A stretch of 64,000 bases of DNA from UBA830 sp038146925 (GTDB lineage Bacteria > Pseudomonadota > Alphaproteobacteria > MPNO01 > UBA830): assembly GCA_038146925.1 (NCBI GenBank), contig JAYQSP010000011.1, positions 124,001-188,000 of the forward strand, read 5' to 3'. The first letter of the stretch is position 1. Every line of letters begins with the position of its first letter. Of the stretch, positions 34,259 through 42,530 are shown in pieces. The position numbers and the translations under genes are program-made. Under the pieces are notes generated by a model. That model ran no database searches, was not told the origin of the DNA, and was given only the letters and a program-made list of their open reading frames with translations.

Positions 34259-35377
34259 TTACCGGACGGCATTCTCCGAATTTTCGCCCAGCGCGGCGTT
34301 GACCCGGGGCATGACTTCCTCGGCCATCAGCTGCAGCGACCGCTTGGTCAGGTCTTCGTCGACCCAGTCCATGCCGGCGATCACCAGTTCGCCGAACGGG
34401 CCGGTGACTTCGCGCAGGGCGAGAATCTGATCCACCACGCTGTCGACAGTGCCGCAGATCACCAGATCGTCGAGCACGCGGTCGATGGTAATGGCGTCGT
34501 CCGGTTCGTCGCGATCGTGTTTGAAGACGGCCTGGCGTCCGCCCTTGGTCAGCTTGTAGACCAGCTGGCTGTAATAGAAGCGATAGGGGCTGTTGGCATC
34601 CGTCTTGCCGTAAGCTTCGGCGACCTTGTCGTCGTCGGCGACGAACACGGTCCGCGCGATGCGCCAGTCCGCGGGATCGGCGGTGCGTCCCGCGGCTTCG
34701 CGGCCTTCGGCGTAGCCGGCCCAGTGGGTGGCCGCCCATTTGTCGAACAGGAAATTGGCCGATATGGGATGAAAATCCTTCTTGCCCATTTCGATTACGC
34801 CCTTGGAGAAAGGCGCGACCACCGTGCCCACGATTTCCGGTCGGGGCTGCTGATAGGGTTTCTGCATGATGCCGGTGCCGTAGGCGGCATCCAGCGTCGC
34901 CTCGGTAGTGACGGTCCAGCGGTTGTCGGGGAAATCGATTTTATAGGGCGGCTGGCCGTCCCAGATCGCGAGGATGACGTCGATCGCCTCGGCGAACATT
35001 TTGTTGATGTCTTCGTTGGCGATGCCCAGCACCTCGCGGTCGGAGCGCAGCGTGCCGGGGCTGACGCCGAGGATGAACCGGCCTTCCGCCAGATGATCGA
35101 ACATCGCCGCATGCGAGGCGACAAGCACCGGGTGCGTGTGGGTCAGGTTCGTCGTGCCGGTGCCCAGCATGATGTTTTCGGTGCTGTGGATCAGTGTGCC
35201 GAGAAACAGCATCGAATTGGTGATGTTCTCGGCATCGTCGGTCAGGTGTTCGCCGACGAACGCGTCGTGATAGCCCAGCTTGTCGCACAGGATGATCGCT
35301 TCGCGATCCTGTTTCAGCGTGGTCGTATAGTCCGTGTCCAGCGGATGCATCGGCATCGTGAAGTAGCCCAGACGCAT
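34259..35377 (-). CDS. Luciferase-like (LLM class) flavin-dependent monooxygenase
   Basis: A 372-residue FMNH2-dependent monooxygenase of the bacterial luciferase-like class. It starts MRLGYFTMPMHPLDTDY with GGGAG upstream. ILCDKLGYHDAFVGEHLTDD, the LGTGTTNLTHTHPVLVASH block and GRFILGVSPGTLRSD are class signatures. Members oxidise alkanesulfonates, nitrilotriacetate, long-chain alkanes or similar. It needs a partner flavin reductase. The adjacent Rieske gene, and TauD-type enzyme 700 bases away, fit a catabolic locus. Confidence 0.88.
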   Translation of the reverse strand: MRLGYFTMPMHPLDTDYTTTLKQDREAIILCDKLGYHDAFVGEHLTDDAENITNSMLFLGTLIHSTENIMLGTGTTNLTHTHPVLVASHAAMFDHLAEGRFILGVSPGTLRSDREVLGIANEDINKMFAEAIDVILAIWDGQPPYKIDFPDNRWTVTTEATLDAAYGTGIMQKPYQQPRPEIVGTVVAPFSKGVIEMGKKDFHPISANFLFDKWAATHWAGYAEGREAAGRTADPADWRIARTVFVADDDKVAEAYGKTDANSPYRFYYSQLVYKLTKGGRQAVFKHDRDEPDDAITIDRVLDDLVICGTVDSVVDQILALREVTGPFGELVIAGMDWVDEDLTKRSLQLMAEEVMPRVNAALGENSENAVR

Positions 35378-35514
35378 TGTGAATTCTCCCGTGAGCAGTC
35401 CTTCAGAGACTAGAGCGCCCGCGCCGGAAATGCACGTATCGGCAACGAACGACCGAACCCCTTCGCGACGACTTGCCCGATCTTGATATCTGTCGGCTGC
35501 CGCTCTTAAACGCA

Positions 35515-35548
35515 GATGCCCGCCCGGACATCGTCCAGGGCGGGCATC
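35515..35548 (-). terminator. Strong hairpin downstream of small gene at 35.6-35.9 kb (possible terminator)
   Basis: Arms GATGCCCGCCC and GGGCGGGCATC pair over 11 bases, with an inner GGAC/GTCC stem and a three-base loop. On the minus strand it follows the hypothetical gene's stop codon, and a weak TTT occurs six bases beyond it. The remainder of the gap 35378-35590 shows no gene. Confidence 0.45.
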
Positions 35549-35590
35549 CTGTTCGTGCGCCGGCCGGCCGGCGGGGTGCGCGTTTTCCCG

Positions 35591-35869
35591 TTAATGCGCC
35601 GCTTCGGGATCGCGGAAGCGGATCGCTTCGAACAGCGCGTCGGGCAACGGGGCCGCGCGCCTGTGCGCGTCGATCCAGCCCGGCATTTTCGGCGGGGAAC
35701 CGGAGAGCGCCGATTTCTTGACCGCCCAGGCGGCGCCTTGTTCGATCTCTGCCGCAAAGGCCTTCGTCAGCTTGGTGTTGGTGATATTGCGCAGGCCCGC
35801 CTTTACGCGGTGCTGAAGCGCCAGTTCGGCCGCTTCGTCAAAGGCATCTTCTTTTATGCGTGTGGCCAT
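35591..35869 (-). CDS. Small hypothetical protein
   Basis: A 92-residue, charged cytosolic protein. The ATG at 35869 follows AGGAAACGCT and is preferred; a longer reading from 35899 or 35938 is possible. The N-terminal half is helical (IKEDAFDEAAELALQHRVKA), followed by LRNITNTKLTKAFAAEIEQ and a Pro-rich tail PPKMPGWIDAHR. No family is recognised. Codon use is host-like. It is divergent from the TauD-type dioxygenase gene. Confidence 0.6.
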   Translation of the reverse strand: MATRIKEDAFDEAAELALQHRVKAGLRNITNTKLTKAFAAEIEQGAAWAVKKSALSGSPPKMPGWIDAHRRAAPLPDALFEAIRFRDPEAAH

Positions 35870-35981
35870 AGCGTTTCCTGTTCCCTCCTGTTGTGCCATC
35901 AGATCTGAATATGCAATTTTAATCCGTGTACGGAGCAACGGCCTTAACCTGGATCAAGTTTCAACGAAAGCAGGGGGCAAT

Positions 35982-36010
35982 TTGACACGTTGCAGAGTTT
36001 GATCTAAATT
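35982..36010 (+). promoter_or_regulatory. Sigma70-type promoter of the TauD-type gene
   Basis: Consensus -35 TTGACA and -10 TAAATT are separated by 17 bases, 39 bases before the ATG at 36049. It is the best-matching promoter in this part of the window. Confidence 0.7.
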
Positions 36011-36030
36011 TTACTTAGATATCGAAGTAA
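36011..36030 (+). promoter_or_regulatory. Inverted repeat at the transcription start of the TauD-type gene
   Basis: TTACTT and AAGTAA flank an eight-base spacer immediately after the -10 box, overlapping the expected start site. This position fits a repressor operator; the TetR gene 1.1 kb away is a candidate. Confidence 0.35.
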
Positions 36031-36048
36031 TTACGCAGGACCTCGAAA

Positions 36049-36897
36049 ATGACAGTCTCGGTGGAACCTCTTTCCGATGCCTTGGGCGCCCGGCTGACGG
36101 GCGTCGATCTGCGTGGCGGACTCGATGATGCGACGATGAACGACATTCGCCGGGCGTGGCTGGATCACTTCGTGATCGTCATACCGGGCCAGGATTTGTC
36201 GGGCGACGATCAGATCGCGTTCACCGAATGGTTCGGCCCGCGGCAGGAAGTACGGACGGTGAAGGTCGTGGACGAAGGGCCGCAAAACTTCATGTATGTC
36301 GCGAACAAAAAGGTGGATGGCATGGACGGCGTTTTGCCGGACGGCGAAATGCAGTTCCACACCGATCAGTGCTATTACGAAACGCCGTCCCGGGCGACGA
36401 TCCTGTTTGCGCTGGAAATACCGGCGGAAGGCGGCAACACGAAATTCGCCAACGCCTACCGCGCCTACGATTCGCTGGATGACGCGATGAAGGAGCGCCT
36501 GAAAGGCCTGAAAGCGCACAATGTTTACGATTACGATGCGAACGCGACCGTCAAATCTAATGAAAGCGCGCCGGATGCGCCGCGCTACGAACATCCCGTC
36601 GTCATCCGGCATCCCGAAACGGGACGCGAAGTGCTGTATGTCAATCGTCTGATGACCGACCATATCGTCGGCATGGACCGGGCGGAGAGCGATGCCCTGC
36701 TGGAAGACCTGTTCCAGGTGCTGGAAGACCCGGCGCATGCCTACGAACATGTCTGGACGCCGGGCGATCTGGTGATGTGGGACAATCTCTGCACGTTGCA
36801 TGCGCGAACATGGTTCGACCCGTCGATGAGCCGCGTTCTGCGGCGCACCACCGTCGCCGGAGAAGCGCCGAAAGCGGCTTTTGCCGCGGCGGCGTAG
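36049..36897 (+). CDS. TauD/TfdA-family Fe(II)/2-oxoglutarate dioxygenase
   Basis: A 282-residue oxygenase that couples 2-oxoglutarate decarboxylation to hydroxylation of a small substrate such as taurine or a phenoxyacid. The iron facial triad is visible: H104-x-D106 in QFHTDQCYY and H251 in WDNLCTLHARTWFD; an Arg for 2-oxoglutarate follows in SRVLRRT (R262/R265/R266 region). Residues 1-40 have the family's start (VEPLSDALGARLTGVDL). It has its own promoter. The substrate cannot be chosen from sequence alone. Confidence 0.9.
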   Translation: MTVSVEPLSDALGARLTGVDLRGGLDDATMNDIRRAWLDHFVIVIPGQDLSGDDQIAFTEWFGPRQEVRTVKVVDEGPQNFMYVANKKVDGMDGVLPDGEMQFHTDQCYYETPSRATILFALEIPAEGGNTKFANAYRAYDSLDDAMKERLKGLKAHNVYDYDANATVKSNESAPDAPRYEHPVVIRHPETGREVLYVNRLMTDHIVGMDRAESDALLEDLFQVLEDPAHAYEHVWTPGDLVMWDNLCTLHARTWFDPSMSRVLRRTTVAGEAPKAAFAAAA

Positions 36898-36950
36898 ACT
36901 GATATCCCCTTATTGGGGCTCGTTGCTCAAACTGACAATTCCCTGAGTTC

Positions 36951-37052
36951 TCAGGCGTGCCTGCAACCGGTGCCAGCCAGAAAACAGCTCAGATATCGCA
37001 GGGCCGTTGTCGTGAAACCGTAGCGCAGGTCGTAAAGGCGATAGTTCAACAT
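36951..37052 (-). CDS. Small 33-residue protein behind a CRP-type promoter
   Basis: A short frame starting MLNYRLYDLRYGFTTTALRY and ending CRHA before TGA. It is well equipped for expression: a Shine-Dalgarno GGGAAGG lies seven bases before ATG, a -10 box TATATT lies about 25 bases upstream, and a perfect CRP-type site is centred near -41.5. The product is basic and aromatic with two Cys and one amphipathic helix. No homologue is recognised. It could be a membrane-associated small regulator. The chance of a spurious frame remains. Confidence 0.45.
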   Translation of the reverse strand: MLNYRLYDLRYGFTTTALRYLSCFLAGTGCRHA

Positions 37053-37061
37053 GTGAAATCC

Positions 37062-37091
37062 TTCCCGTCGTTCTTTAATATACGACGGGAA
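37062..37091 (-). promoter_or_regulatory. Perfect 10-bp inverted repeat spanning the -10 box
   Basis: TTCCCGTCGT and ACGACGGGAA flank a ten-base AT-rich spacer that contains the -10 box TATATT (37082-37077 on the minus strand). One arm lies in the leader and includes part of the Shine-Dalgarno. This is a likely repressor operator or, if transcription starts further upstream, an RNA hairpin masking the ribosome site. Confidence 0.5.
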
Positions 37092-37104
37092 AGCGGATCG
37101 GTTT

Positions 37105-37120
37105 TGTGATTTGGGTCACA
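37105..37120 (-). promoter_or_regulatory. CRP/FNR-type site TGTGA-N6-TCACA
   Basis: TGTGATTTGGGTCACA matches both half-sites of the CRP consensus exactly. Its centre (37112.5) lies 41.5 bases before the start site expected from the -10 box TATATT, the class II activator position. A second palindrome, GTCACATGTGAC (37115-37126), overlaps it. Confidence 0.6.
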
Positions 37121-37160
37121 TGTGACGAATTTGTCACCGCCGCCGCATTTGCGGCGGCGT

Positions 37161-37796
37161 TCAGTGCCGATCGGTGCCCAGAAACACGGTGCGGACCATT
37201 TCCCGGTAAAGCATCAGCTGGCGCGGCAGCAACTCCTTGTCCCGGACAACCTTGGACAGGATGATTCCGCCATCCGCCAGCGCGGAAAACATGTCGGCCA
37301 GATCGTCCAGATTCACATTCGAGCGCGGCGGATAGCGTTCCTCGATCTCGTCCAGATACTGCCGGAACCGTTTGCGCCAGCGCAGAACGCCTTCGCGGTT
37401 CAGATCGCGGACGTCGCGGTTGAACATGTTTTCCTGATAGCAATACGCGGCAACCAGGCAGCCGGGATGTCCTTCCGGCAGATCCGCCATCAGCTCCGCC
37501 ATCAGTTTCAGACCGATCAGAAAGGCATGCAAAGGATCGTCGTCCAGTTCGCGGGCACGGCTGAACAGATCGTCGAACAGGGTTTCCTCGCGCTGGAGAT
37601 AGCGTTCCAGCAGCGCCTTGGCGAGCGCGCCCTTGTCGCTGAAGTGATAGAAAAAGCCGCTTTTCGTGATGCCGACTTCGGCGATCAGTTCTTCTATGGA
37701 TGTCGTAGCGAAGCCCTTGTCCAGAATGGACATCTCCGCCGCGTCAAGCAGGCGCTCGCGCGTGTCGGCGCCGCGTTTACGTTCCGGTTCGGCCAT
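37161..37796 (-). CDS. TetR-family transcriptional regulator
   Basis: A 211-residue repressor-type regulator. The N-terminal HTH (about residues 12-58) contains RERLLDAAEMSILDKGFATT and ITKSGFFYHFSDKGALAKAL, the typical recognition helix with YHF. The ligand-binding C-terminal domain shows PGCLVAAYCYQE, seen in the TetR_C group. It is divergent from the homocysteine-methyltransferase-family gene, a common arrangement for a regulator and its target. The operator in the 116-base divergent region is not certain. Confidence 0.92.
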   Translation of the reverse strand: MAEPERKRGADTRERLLDAAEMSILDKGFATTSIEELIAEVGITKSGFFYHFSDKGALAKALLERYLQREETLFDDLFSRARELDDDPLHAFLIGLKLMAELMADLPEGHPGCLVAAYCYQENMFNRDVRDLNREGVLRWRKRFRQYLDEIEERYPPRSNVNLDDLADMFSALADGGIILSKVVRDKELLPRQLMLYREMVRTVFLGTDRH

Positions 37797-37912
37797 GACG
37801 TGTTCCCGTCTCCTGCGCCGATTTTACTGTACCGCGAGTCGTCTGGCGGCAGCGGCAAGGCATCCTCATATTCTCGCCAGCCTGCCCGCACACGATTGAA
37901 AAGGATAAGACA

Positions 37913-38848
37913 ATGGCCAAATATCGAAACAACCTGCCGCAGCTGAACGGTAAAACCGTTCTCACCGATGGCGGACTCGAAACCGTGATGGTTTTTCAGG
38001 AAGGCATCGACCTTCCGGAATTCGCCGCTTTTCATTTGCTGGGAACCGCCGAAGGCAGGCAGAAATTGTCCGATTATTTCGTACCTTATGTCGACATCGC
38101 GCGTGCGAGCGGTACGGGACTGCTTCTGGAAAGCTTCACCTGGCGGGCCAGCGCCGACTGGGGCGATCGCCTCGGCCTTTCGCGGCGGGAAATCGAACAG
38201 GTGAACAGGGATTCGATCTCGTTTCTCCAAGGTATCCGCGCATCCTGTGAAACCGATGACACCCCGATGGTGATCAGCGGCTGTCTCGGCCCCCGTGGCG
38301 ACGGCTACGATCCGGGCGAACTGATGACGGTGGCGCAAGCGCAAGCCTACCACGCGCATCGGATCGATACGCTGGCGGACACCGCCGCGGACATGATCTC
38401 CGCCCTGACCATGAACAACGTCGAGGAAGCGACGGGGGTCGCGCTTGCCGCCCGTGCTGCCGATATTCCGGTTGCGATTTCCTTTACGGTCGAAACCGAC
38501 GGGAACCTTCCGACAGGCCAGTCGCTTAAAGACGCGATCGCGGAGGTGGACGCGGCGACCGGTGCGTCACCGGCCTATTTCATGATCAATTGCGCGCATC
38601 CAACCCATTTCGAAGGCGCGCTTGCCGGTCTCGACCGTGTGCAGGGATTGCGGGCGAACGCGTCGCGGTGCAGCCACGAGGAGCTCGACAATTCCGAGGT
38701 GCTGGACGATGGAACTCCGGTGGAACTGGGGCAGCAATTCGTCGCCCTGATGCGGGACAATCCGCAACTGACCGTCCTCGGCGGGTGCTGCGGCACCGAT
38801 CACCGGCATATCGCGGAAATCGGACAGGCGACCAGGATGGCGGCTTGA
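37913..38848 (+). CDS. Homocysteine S-methyltransferase family protein
   Basis: A 311-residue zinc-dependent TIM barrel. Three zinc-binding cysteines are present: C227 in MINCAHP and C292-C293 in GGCCGTDHRH. LTDGGLETVMVFQEG is the N-terminal signature. Family members transfer methyl groups to homocysteine from S-methylmethionine or betaine. The usual Glu-Thr-Ile-Pro loop is replaced by SALTMNNVEEATG, hinting at a different methyl donor. ATG has AAAGGA upstream. A cupin gene follows 60 bases downstream in the same direction. Confidence 0.88.
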   Translation: MAKYRNNLPQLNGKTVLTDGGLETVMVFQEGIDLPEFAAFHLLGTAEGRQKLSDYFVPYVDIARASGTGLLLESFTWRASADWGDRLGLSRREIEQVNRDSISFLQGIRASCETDDTPMVISGCLGPRGDGYDPGELMTVAQAQAYHAHRIDTLADTAADMISALTMNNVEEATGVALAARAADIPVAISFTVETDGNLPTGQSLKDAIAEVDAATGASPAYFMINCAHPTHFEGALAGLDRVQGLRANASRCSHEELDNSEVLDDGTPVELGQQFVALMRDNPQLTVLGGCCGTDHRHIAEIGQATRMAA

Positions 38849-38907
38849 CGTTCGGTCGGTTGCCGTATGACACTGCACCCGACCGTAATTATCTGGAGGA
38901 TAGTGCC

Positions 38908-39309
38908 ATGGCTGTCGTGACGCCGCTGTTCAAGGGGCACGACGATCTGCCCGATCTCGCATCCCGGTTCGTCGAGGTCGACGATATTCCGTGGAAACCG
39001 ACGCCGTGCGAGGGCATCGAGATGAAGGTGCTCATGGAGGACGAGGAAACCGGCATGATGACGGCCCTGTTCAAATGGGCGCCGGGATCGAAACTGACGT
39101 TTCATGAACACGTGGCGCTGGAACAGACCTTCGTCCTCGAAGGCTCGCTGACCGACGACGAAGGCACGGTGACTGCGGGCAACTACGTCTGGCGGCCGGC
39201 CGGCAGTCAGCACGATGCCTGGACCGAGGACGGTGCGCTGATCCTGTCGATGTTCCTGAAGCCGAACATCTTTCTCGACGGAGAGAACGAGGGCGTTCAG
39301 CTGCGATAG
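38908..39309 (+). CDS. Cupin-domain protein (ChrR-like)
   Basis: A 133-residue single-domain cupin. ATG at 38908 follows GGAGGATAGTGCC. The metal-binding core is visible: LTFHEHVALEQTFVLEGSLTD for motif 1 and YVWRPAGSQHDAW for motif 2. Resemblance is to the ChrR anti-sigma cupin and dihydroxyacetophenone-dioxygenase-like proteins. It may be a small dioxygenase or sensor. It is probably co-transcribed with the preceding methyltransferase-family gene and ends before a repeat with a terminator. Confidence 0.85.
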   Translation: MAVVTPLFKGHDDLPDLASRFVEVDDIPWKPTPCEGIEMKVLMEDEETGMMTALFKWAPGSKLTFHEHVALEQTFVLEGSLTDDEGTVTAGNYVWRPAGSQHDAWTEDGALILSMFLKPNIFLDGENEGVQLR

Positions 39310-39329
39310 GCCTGAATACGAAATAGAGT

Positions 39330-39425
39330 CCCCTCCCCCTTGAGGGGGAGGGCTAGGGAGAGGGTGCAATAAGCTTTTCTCCCCCTCTCCCTATCCCTAT
39401 CCCTCTCCCCGTTGGGGCGAGGGGA
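39330..39425. repeat. GC-rich two-module intergenic repeat (copy A)
   Basis: Two modules of C/T- then G/A-rich DNA: CCCTCCCCCTTGAGGGGGAG followed by GGCTAGGGAGAGGGTG, then CTCTCCC-type tandem CCCTAT units and CTCTCCCCGTTGGGGCGAGG. Equivalent modules occur near 58.63-58.74 kb but in swapped order and opposite strand. It occupies the convergent gap between cupin and TRAP genes. Confidence 0.65.
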
Positions 39426-39432
39426 TTTTTTT
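39400..39432 (+). terminator. Terminator within repeat copy A
   Basis: CCCTCTCCCC and GGGGCGAGGG pair with one mismatch around GTT, followed by a run of seven T bases. It would stop transcription of the cupin gene; the same hairpin may slow minus-strand transcripts from the TRAP operon. Confidence 0.65.
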
Positions 39433-39450
39433 GCTTGCTCTATCGGCGCG

Positions 39451-40770
39451 CTACTGCGCCAGCGAATTCGCGAAATCGGGGAGGACCGTCACGATTTCCG
39501 GGAATACCGTCATAATGAACATGCCGAACAGCGTCAGGCCCACGAACAGCCAGGAGGCGCTGAAGATCTCTCCCATCGATACGTCTTCCGCTGCCGCTTT
39601 CACCGCGAACATCACATACCCGAATGGCGGCGTGATGGCTCCCAGCGTGATGTTCAGCAGGAACAGCAGCCAGAACCAGACCGGATCGAATTCCAGCGCC
39701 TTCAGGATGGGTAGATAGATCGGCACAACGATCAGCATCAGGCCCAACTGGTCGATGAACATGCACAGGATGAACGGCAGGGCCATCAGGATGAAGAACA
39801 TCACCCAGCGGTTGACCTCCAGCGAGGTGACGACCTCCGTCAGCGCGGACGTTGCGCCGGTAAAGGCCAGCAACTGGGTGAACATGACCGCGCTGCACAG
39901 GATGAGAAGGATGACGGAGGCCAGCAGAGCGGCTTCGCCGACCGCTTCGTACAACATCTTGAAGCTGAGGCGCCGGTAATAGGCGGCAGTCAGGATCGCA
40001 CCGAGCACGCCTGTCGCGGCGGATTCCGACGGGGTCGCGACGCCCAGCATGATCAGCCCCATCACCATGAAGATAATGACGGAGAACGGCAGCAATCCGG
40101 CGATCGCACGCAGCTTGCCGGCGGCGCTGATGGACTCGCCCTCTTCTTCCGACGGCGCAAGACTGGGATCGATTTTGACCTTGATCATGCAGGCGGCAAT
40201 GAAAAGACCCGCCAGCATCAGCCCGGGCAACACGCCGGCGATCAGTAGCGAGGCGATGGACACATCGGCCAACGTGCCGACGATGATCGCCAGTATCGAG
40301 GGGGGAATGATCGGCGCCAGACAGGCGCCTGCCAGGATGGTGCCGATCGACAGTTTGGTGTCGTAGCCGCGTTCGCGCATGATCGGCAGCAGGGACCGGC
40401 CCAGCATCGCTCCCACTGCGATCGCGGATCCCGACAGCGCGCCCAGCACTGTCGACAGCGAAATCGACAATACGTATTGCCGGCCCTTTATGCGGCCGAC
40501 CAGCTTGTCGATGGAATCGAGCAGCACTTCCATGCAGCCTGACCGGAACAGAATCTCGCCAAGCAGAATGAATAGCGGCACCGTGCCCAGCGAGGCAGTT
40601 GTGGCCGTTTCGTATATCGAGTTCGAGACCATGCCGAATGCAGCCGGTCCCAGCATAAAGACGACGCCGCTCGAAATGATGATGAAAAACGCGAGAAAGA
40701 TCGGCGCGCCGGTCAAAAACAGCGCGACCAGCAGCGTTATTCCGATGGTCAGAATCCAGTACCACTCCAT
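39451..40770 (-). CDS. TRAP transporter large permease (DctM/SiaM type)
   Basis: A 439-residue inner-membrane permease with about twelve hydrophobic segments. The ATG at 40770 overlaps the stop of the DctQ gene (ATGA), which decides the start. ISLSTVLGALSGSAIAVGAMLGRS and GTILAGACLAPIIPPSILAII are the family's signature loops. It forms the Na+-coupled channel with DctQ and takes substrate from the DctP protein encoded upstream. The substrate is most likely an organic acid. Confidence 0.94.
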   Translation of the reverse strand: MEWYWILTIGITLLVALFLTGAPIFLAFFIIISSGVVFMLGPAAFGMVSNSIYETATTASLGTVPLFILLGEILFRSGCMEVLLDSIDKLVGRIKGRQYVLSISLSTVLGALSGSAIAVGAMLGRSLLPIMRERGYDTKLSIGTILAGACLAPIIPPSILAIIVGTLADVSIASLLIAGVLPGLMLAGLFIAACMIKVKIDPSLAPSEEEGESISAAGKLRAIAGLLPFSVIIFMVMGLIMLGVATPSESAATGVLGAILTAAYYRRLSFKMLYEAVGEAALLASVILLILCSAVMFTQLLAFTGATSALTEVVTSLEVNRWVMFFILMALPFILCMFIDQLGLMLIVVPIYLPILKALEFDPVWFWLLFLLNITLGAITPPFGYVMFAVKAAAEDVSMGEIFSASWLFVGLTLFGMFIMTVFPEIVTVLPDFANSLAQ

Positions 40771-41321
40771 CAGAGAACCGTCTCCGTTTCTTCGCCGCGC
40801 AGTGCGGCGCGACCGGGTGTGATCCAGGACTTCGGCTTCACCGCTTCCCCGGGGAACAAACCGCGCAGGAAATAGAACGATGCGAATAGGAACCCGAAGG
40901 TCAGCCACACCGACATGAGGATTTTCGGTGTGGGACGGTTCTGTTCCGTCACGATCTCCAGTTCGATGTGGCGGATATTCTCTTCAAGGCTCATCCAGGC
41001 CGCGAACAGGCACACCGCCACGCCGAACACGCCGGCGAATATTCTGAGGGCTGTCCGCATCGATGGAAGGAGTTCCACCAGCAGACTGATGGCGATGTGC
41101 TGACCCATTCGGGTTGCATGCGGCACCATCGCGAATATGGTGACCAGCAGCACATTGGCGAACATGTCGTTGGCCCAGTCAGTCGCAAGGCCGAGGAAGT
41201 ATCGCGTGATGACCTCGTAACAGTAGATCGTGGTCATCGTAGCCAGTCCGAGCGCGCCGACGACGTACCCGAAATCGGATATTGCGTCATGAAGACGGCA
41301 AAGTCCCTTTACGAGAAACAT
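40770..41321 (-). CDS. TRAP transporter small permease (DctQ type)
   Basis: A 183-residue protein with four predicted membrane helices, the small partner of DctM. The block CYEVITRYFLGLATDWANDM and the following VPHATRMGQHIAISLL are DctQ signatures. The gene lies 29 bases after dctP and overlaps dctM, so the three form one operon in standard order. Confidence 0.93.
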   Translation of the reverse strand: MFLVKGLCRLHDAISDFGYVVGALGLATMTTIYCYEVITRYFLGLATDWANDMFANVLLVTIFAMVPHATRMGQHIAISLLVELLPSMRTALRIFAGVFGVAVCLFAAWMSLEENIRHIELEIVTEQNRPTPKILMSVWLTFGFLFASFYFLRGLFPGEAVKPKSWITPGRAALRGEETETVL

Positions 41322-41350
41322 CGTTGGCGCGCCCGACCGGATCTGCGTTG

Positions 41351-42367
41351 TTACTTCAGGCTCGCGGGCGCATCGCCGTTTTTCTTCGCCATTTCGTATA
41401 GTTCCTTGGCGCGCGGGCCCGTCTTCTTGTTGAAGTCGATGGCGAGGTTCCAGACGCCTTTCAGGAATCCATCCTGCATTTTCTTGGCGACCGCAGGCTC
41501 GAGGTGGGTTTCCTGGACGCCCTCCTTCTTAAGCAGCGCGATTTCCTCGTCCGTCGCCTTGTCGAAAAGCGCGGGCGATGTCTGTTCGATCTTGCGACCG
41601 ACGCTGAGAACCAGTTCCTGGTCGGCTTTCGAAAGCTTCTTGAAGCGGTCCATGTTCATGGTCACCGTGTAGGGCGAGACGCCGAAACGGGGGCGCATCA
41701 TGAATTTGGCCTGCTCGTGCCACTTGAACTTGGTATTGCCTTCGACCGGCCAGGCGGCGCCCTCGACGACACCTTTCTGCAGGGCGGAGTAGATTTCGCC
41801 GCCATTCAGGTTGACCATCGATCCGCCGAGCGGCTCGATCACCGGCTTGTAAAACGCGTTGGCGCGGATTTTGCGTCCTTTGAGCGGCTGGTCGCCCTTG
41901 TCCAGGGGACGTTTCAGCAGCACGTGGAACATGTACGGCCCGCCGCCGCCCGTGACATGGGCGATCATCTTCTGGTTAAACCGGCCCATTTCCTTGTCGA
42001 AAAAGTCCCAGTATCCCTTTTTGCGCCAGTCTTCGACATCCGCGTGCAGGGCGAAACCCGCCATCGGCACGCTGGTGGTGCCGAGATAGTAGGGGGCGAC
42101 AGACAGGTTCATGTCGAACACGCCGCGCGCGGTCGGCTGAAACTGCTGGCGCGATTTGATGACTTCCGGTCCGGAGTACTTGAACGTGATGCGGCCCTTG
42201 CTTTCCTCCTCGAGCATCTTGCCGAGGCGCTTGGCGATCAGGGGCGTGCCGGCCACCCGGTCGTCCCAGGCGGTAAGGAATTTAAGCGAAATATTCTGAG
42301 CGGAAGCGGCGGCCGGAAGCGTGACAGCCAGTGCGGCGGCCGCAATTGTGACGTTGCGAAGTTTCAT
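41351..42367 (-). CDS. TRAP transporter substrate-binding protein (DctP type)
   Basis: A 338-residue periplasmic solute-binding protein. The signal peptide is MKLRNVTIAAAALAVTLPAA with cleavage after ASA. The mature part has AWDDRVAGTPLIAKRLGKML, the conserved GGEIYSALQKGVVEGAAWP block and the C-terminal long helix. The conserved Arg for carboxylate binding is probably in the middle domain. It starts the three-gene TRAP operon and is divergent from an NTF2-like gene. Confidence 0.93.
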   Translation of the reverse strand: MKLRNVTIAAAALAVTLPAAASAQNISLKFLTAWDDRVAGTPLIAKRLGKMLEEESKGRITFKYSGPEVIKSRQQFQPTARGVFDMNLSVAPYYLGTTSVPMAGFALHADVEDWRKKGYWDFFDKEMGRFNQKMIAHVTGGGGPYMFHVLLKRPLDKGDQPLKGRKIRANAFYKPVIEPLGGSMVNLNGGEIYSALQKGVVEGAAWPVEGNTKFKWHEQAKFMMRPRFGVSPYTVTMNMDRFKKLSKADQELVLSVGRKIEQTSPALFDKATDEEIALLKKEGVQETHLEPAVAKKMQDGFLKGVWNLAIDFNKKTGPRAKELYEMAKKNGDAPASLK

Positions 42368-42530
42368 GGGGTATCTCCCTGTTGAAGCCAGGCCGGATGT
42401 TTTCCGGCACGTTTAATTGCCGTAATCGTATTGGGACGCTCGAACACGGTCAAGCCGTTGATTAGATACCGAACGTTTCCCACGCCGATATCGTTTCCCA
42501 TTCCACCGCGCGACGGGCTAAAGTCGGTCC

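Noticed and set aside
37797..37912. A SAM or similar riboswitch before the homocysteine-methyltransferase-family gene
   Set aside because: The gap is only 116 bases and shows no conserved riboswitch core or terminator; a TetR operator is the simpler expectation.
39381..39410. A CRISPR-like or tandem repeat array in the CCCTAT stretch
   Set aside because: Only two to three short, imperfect units with no spacers; it is part of the GC-rich intergenic repeat.
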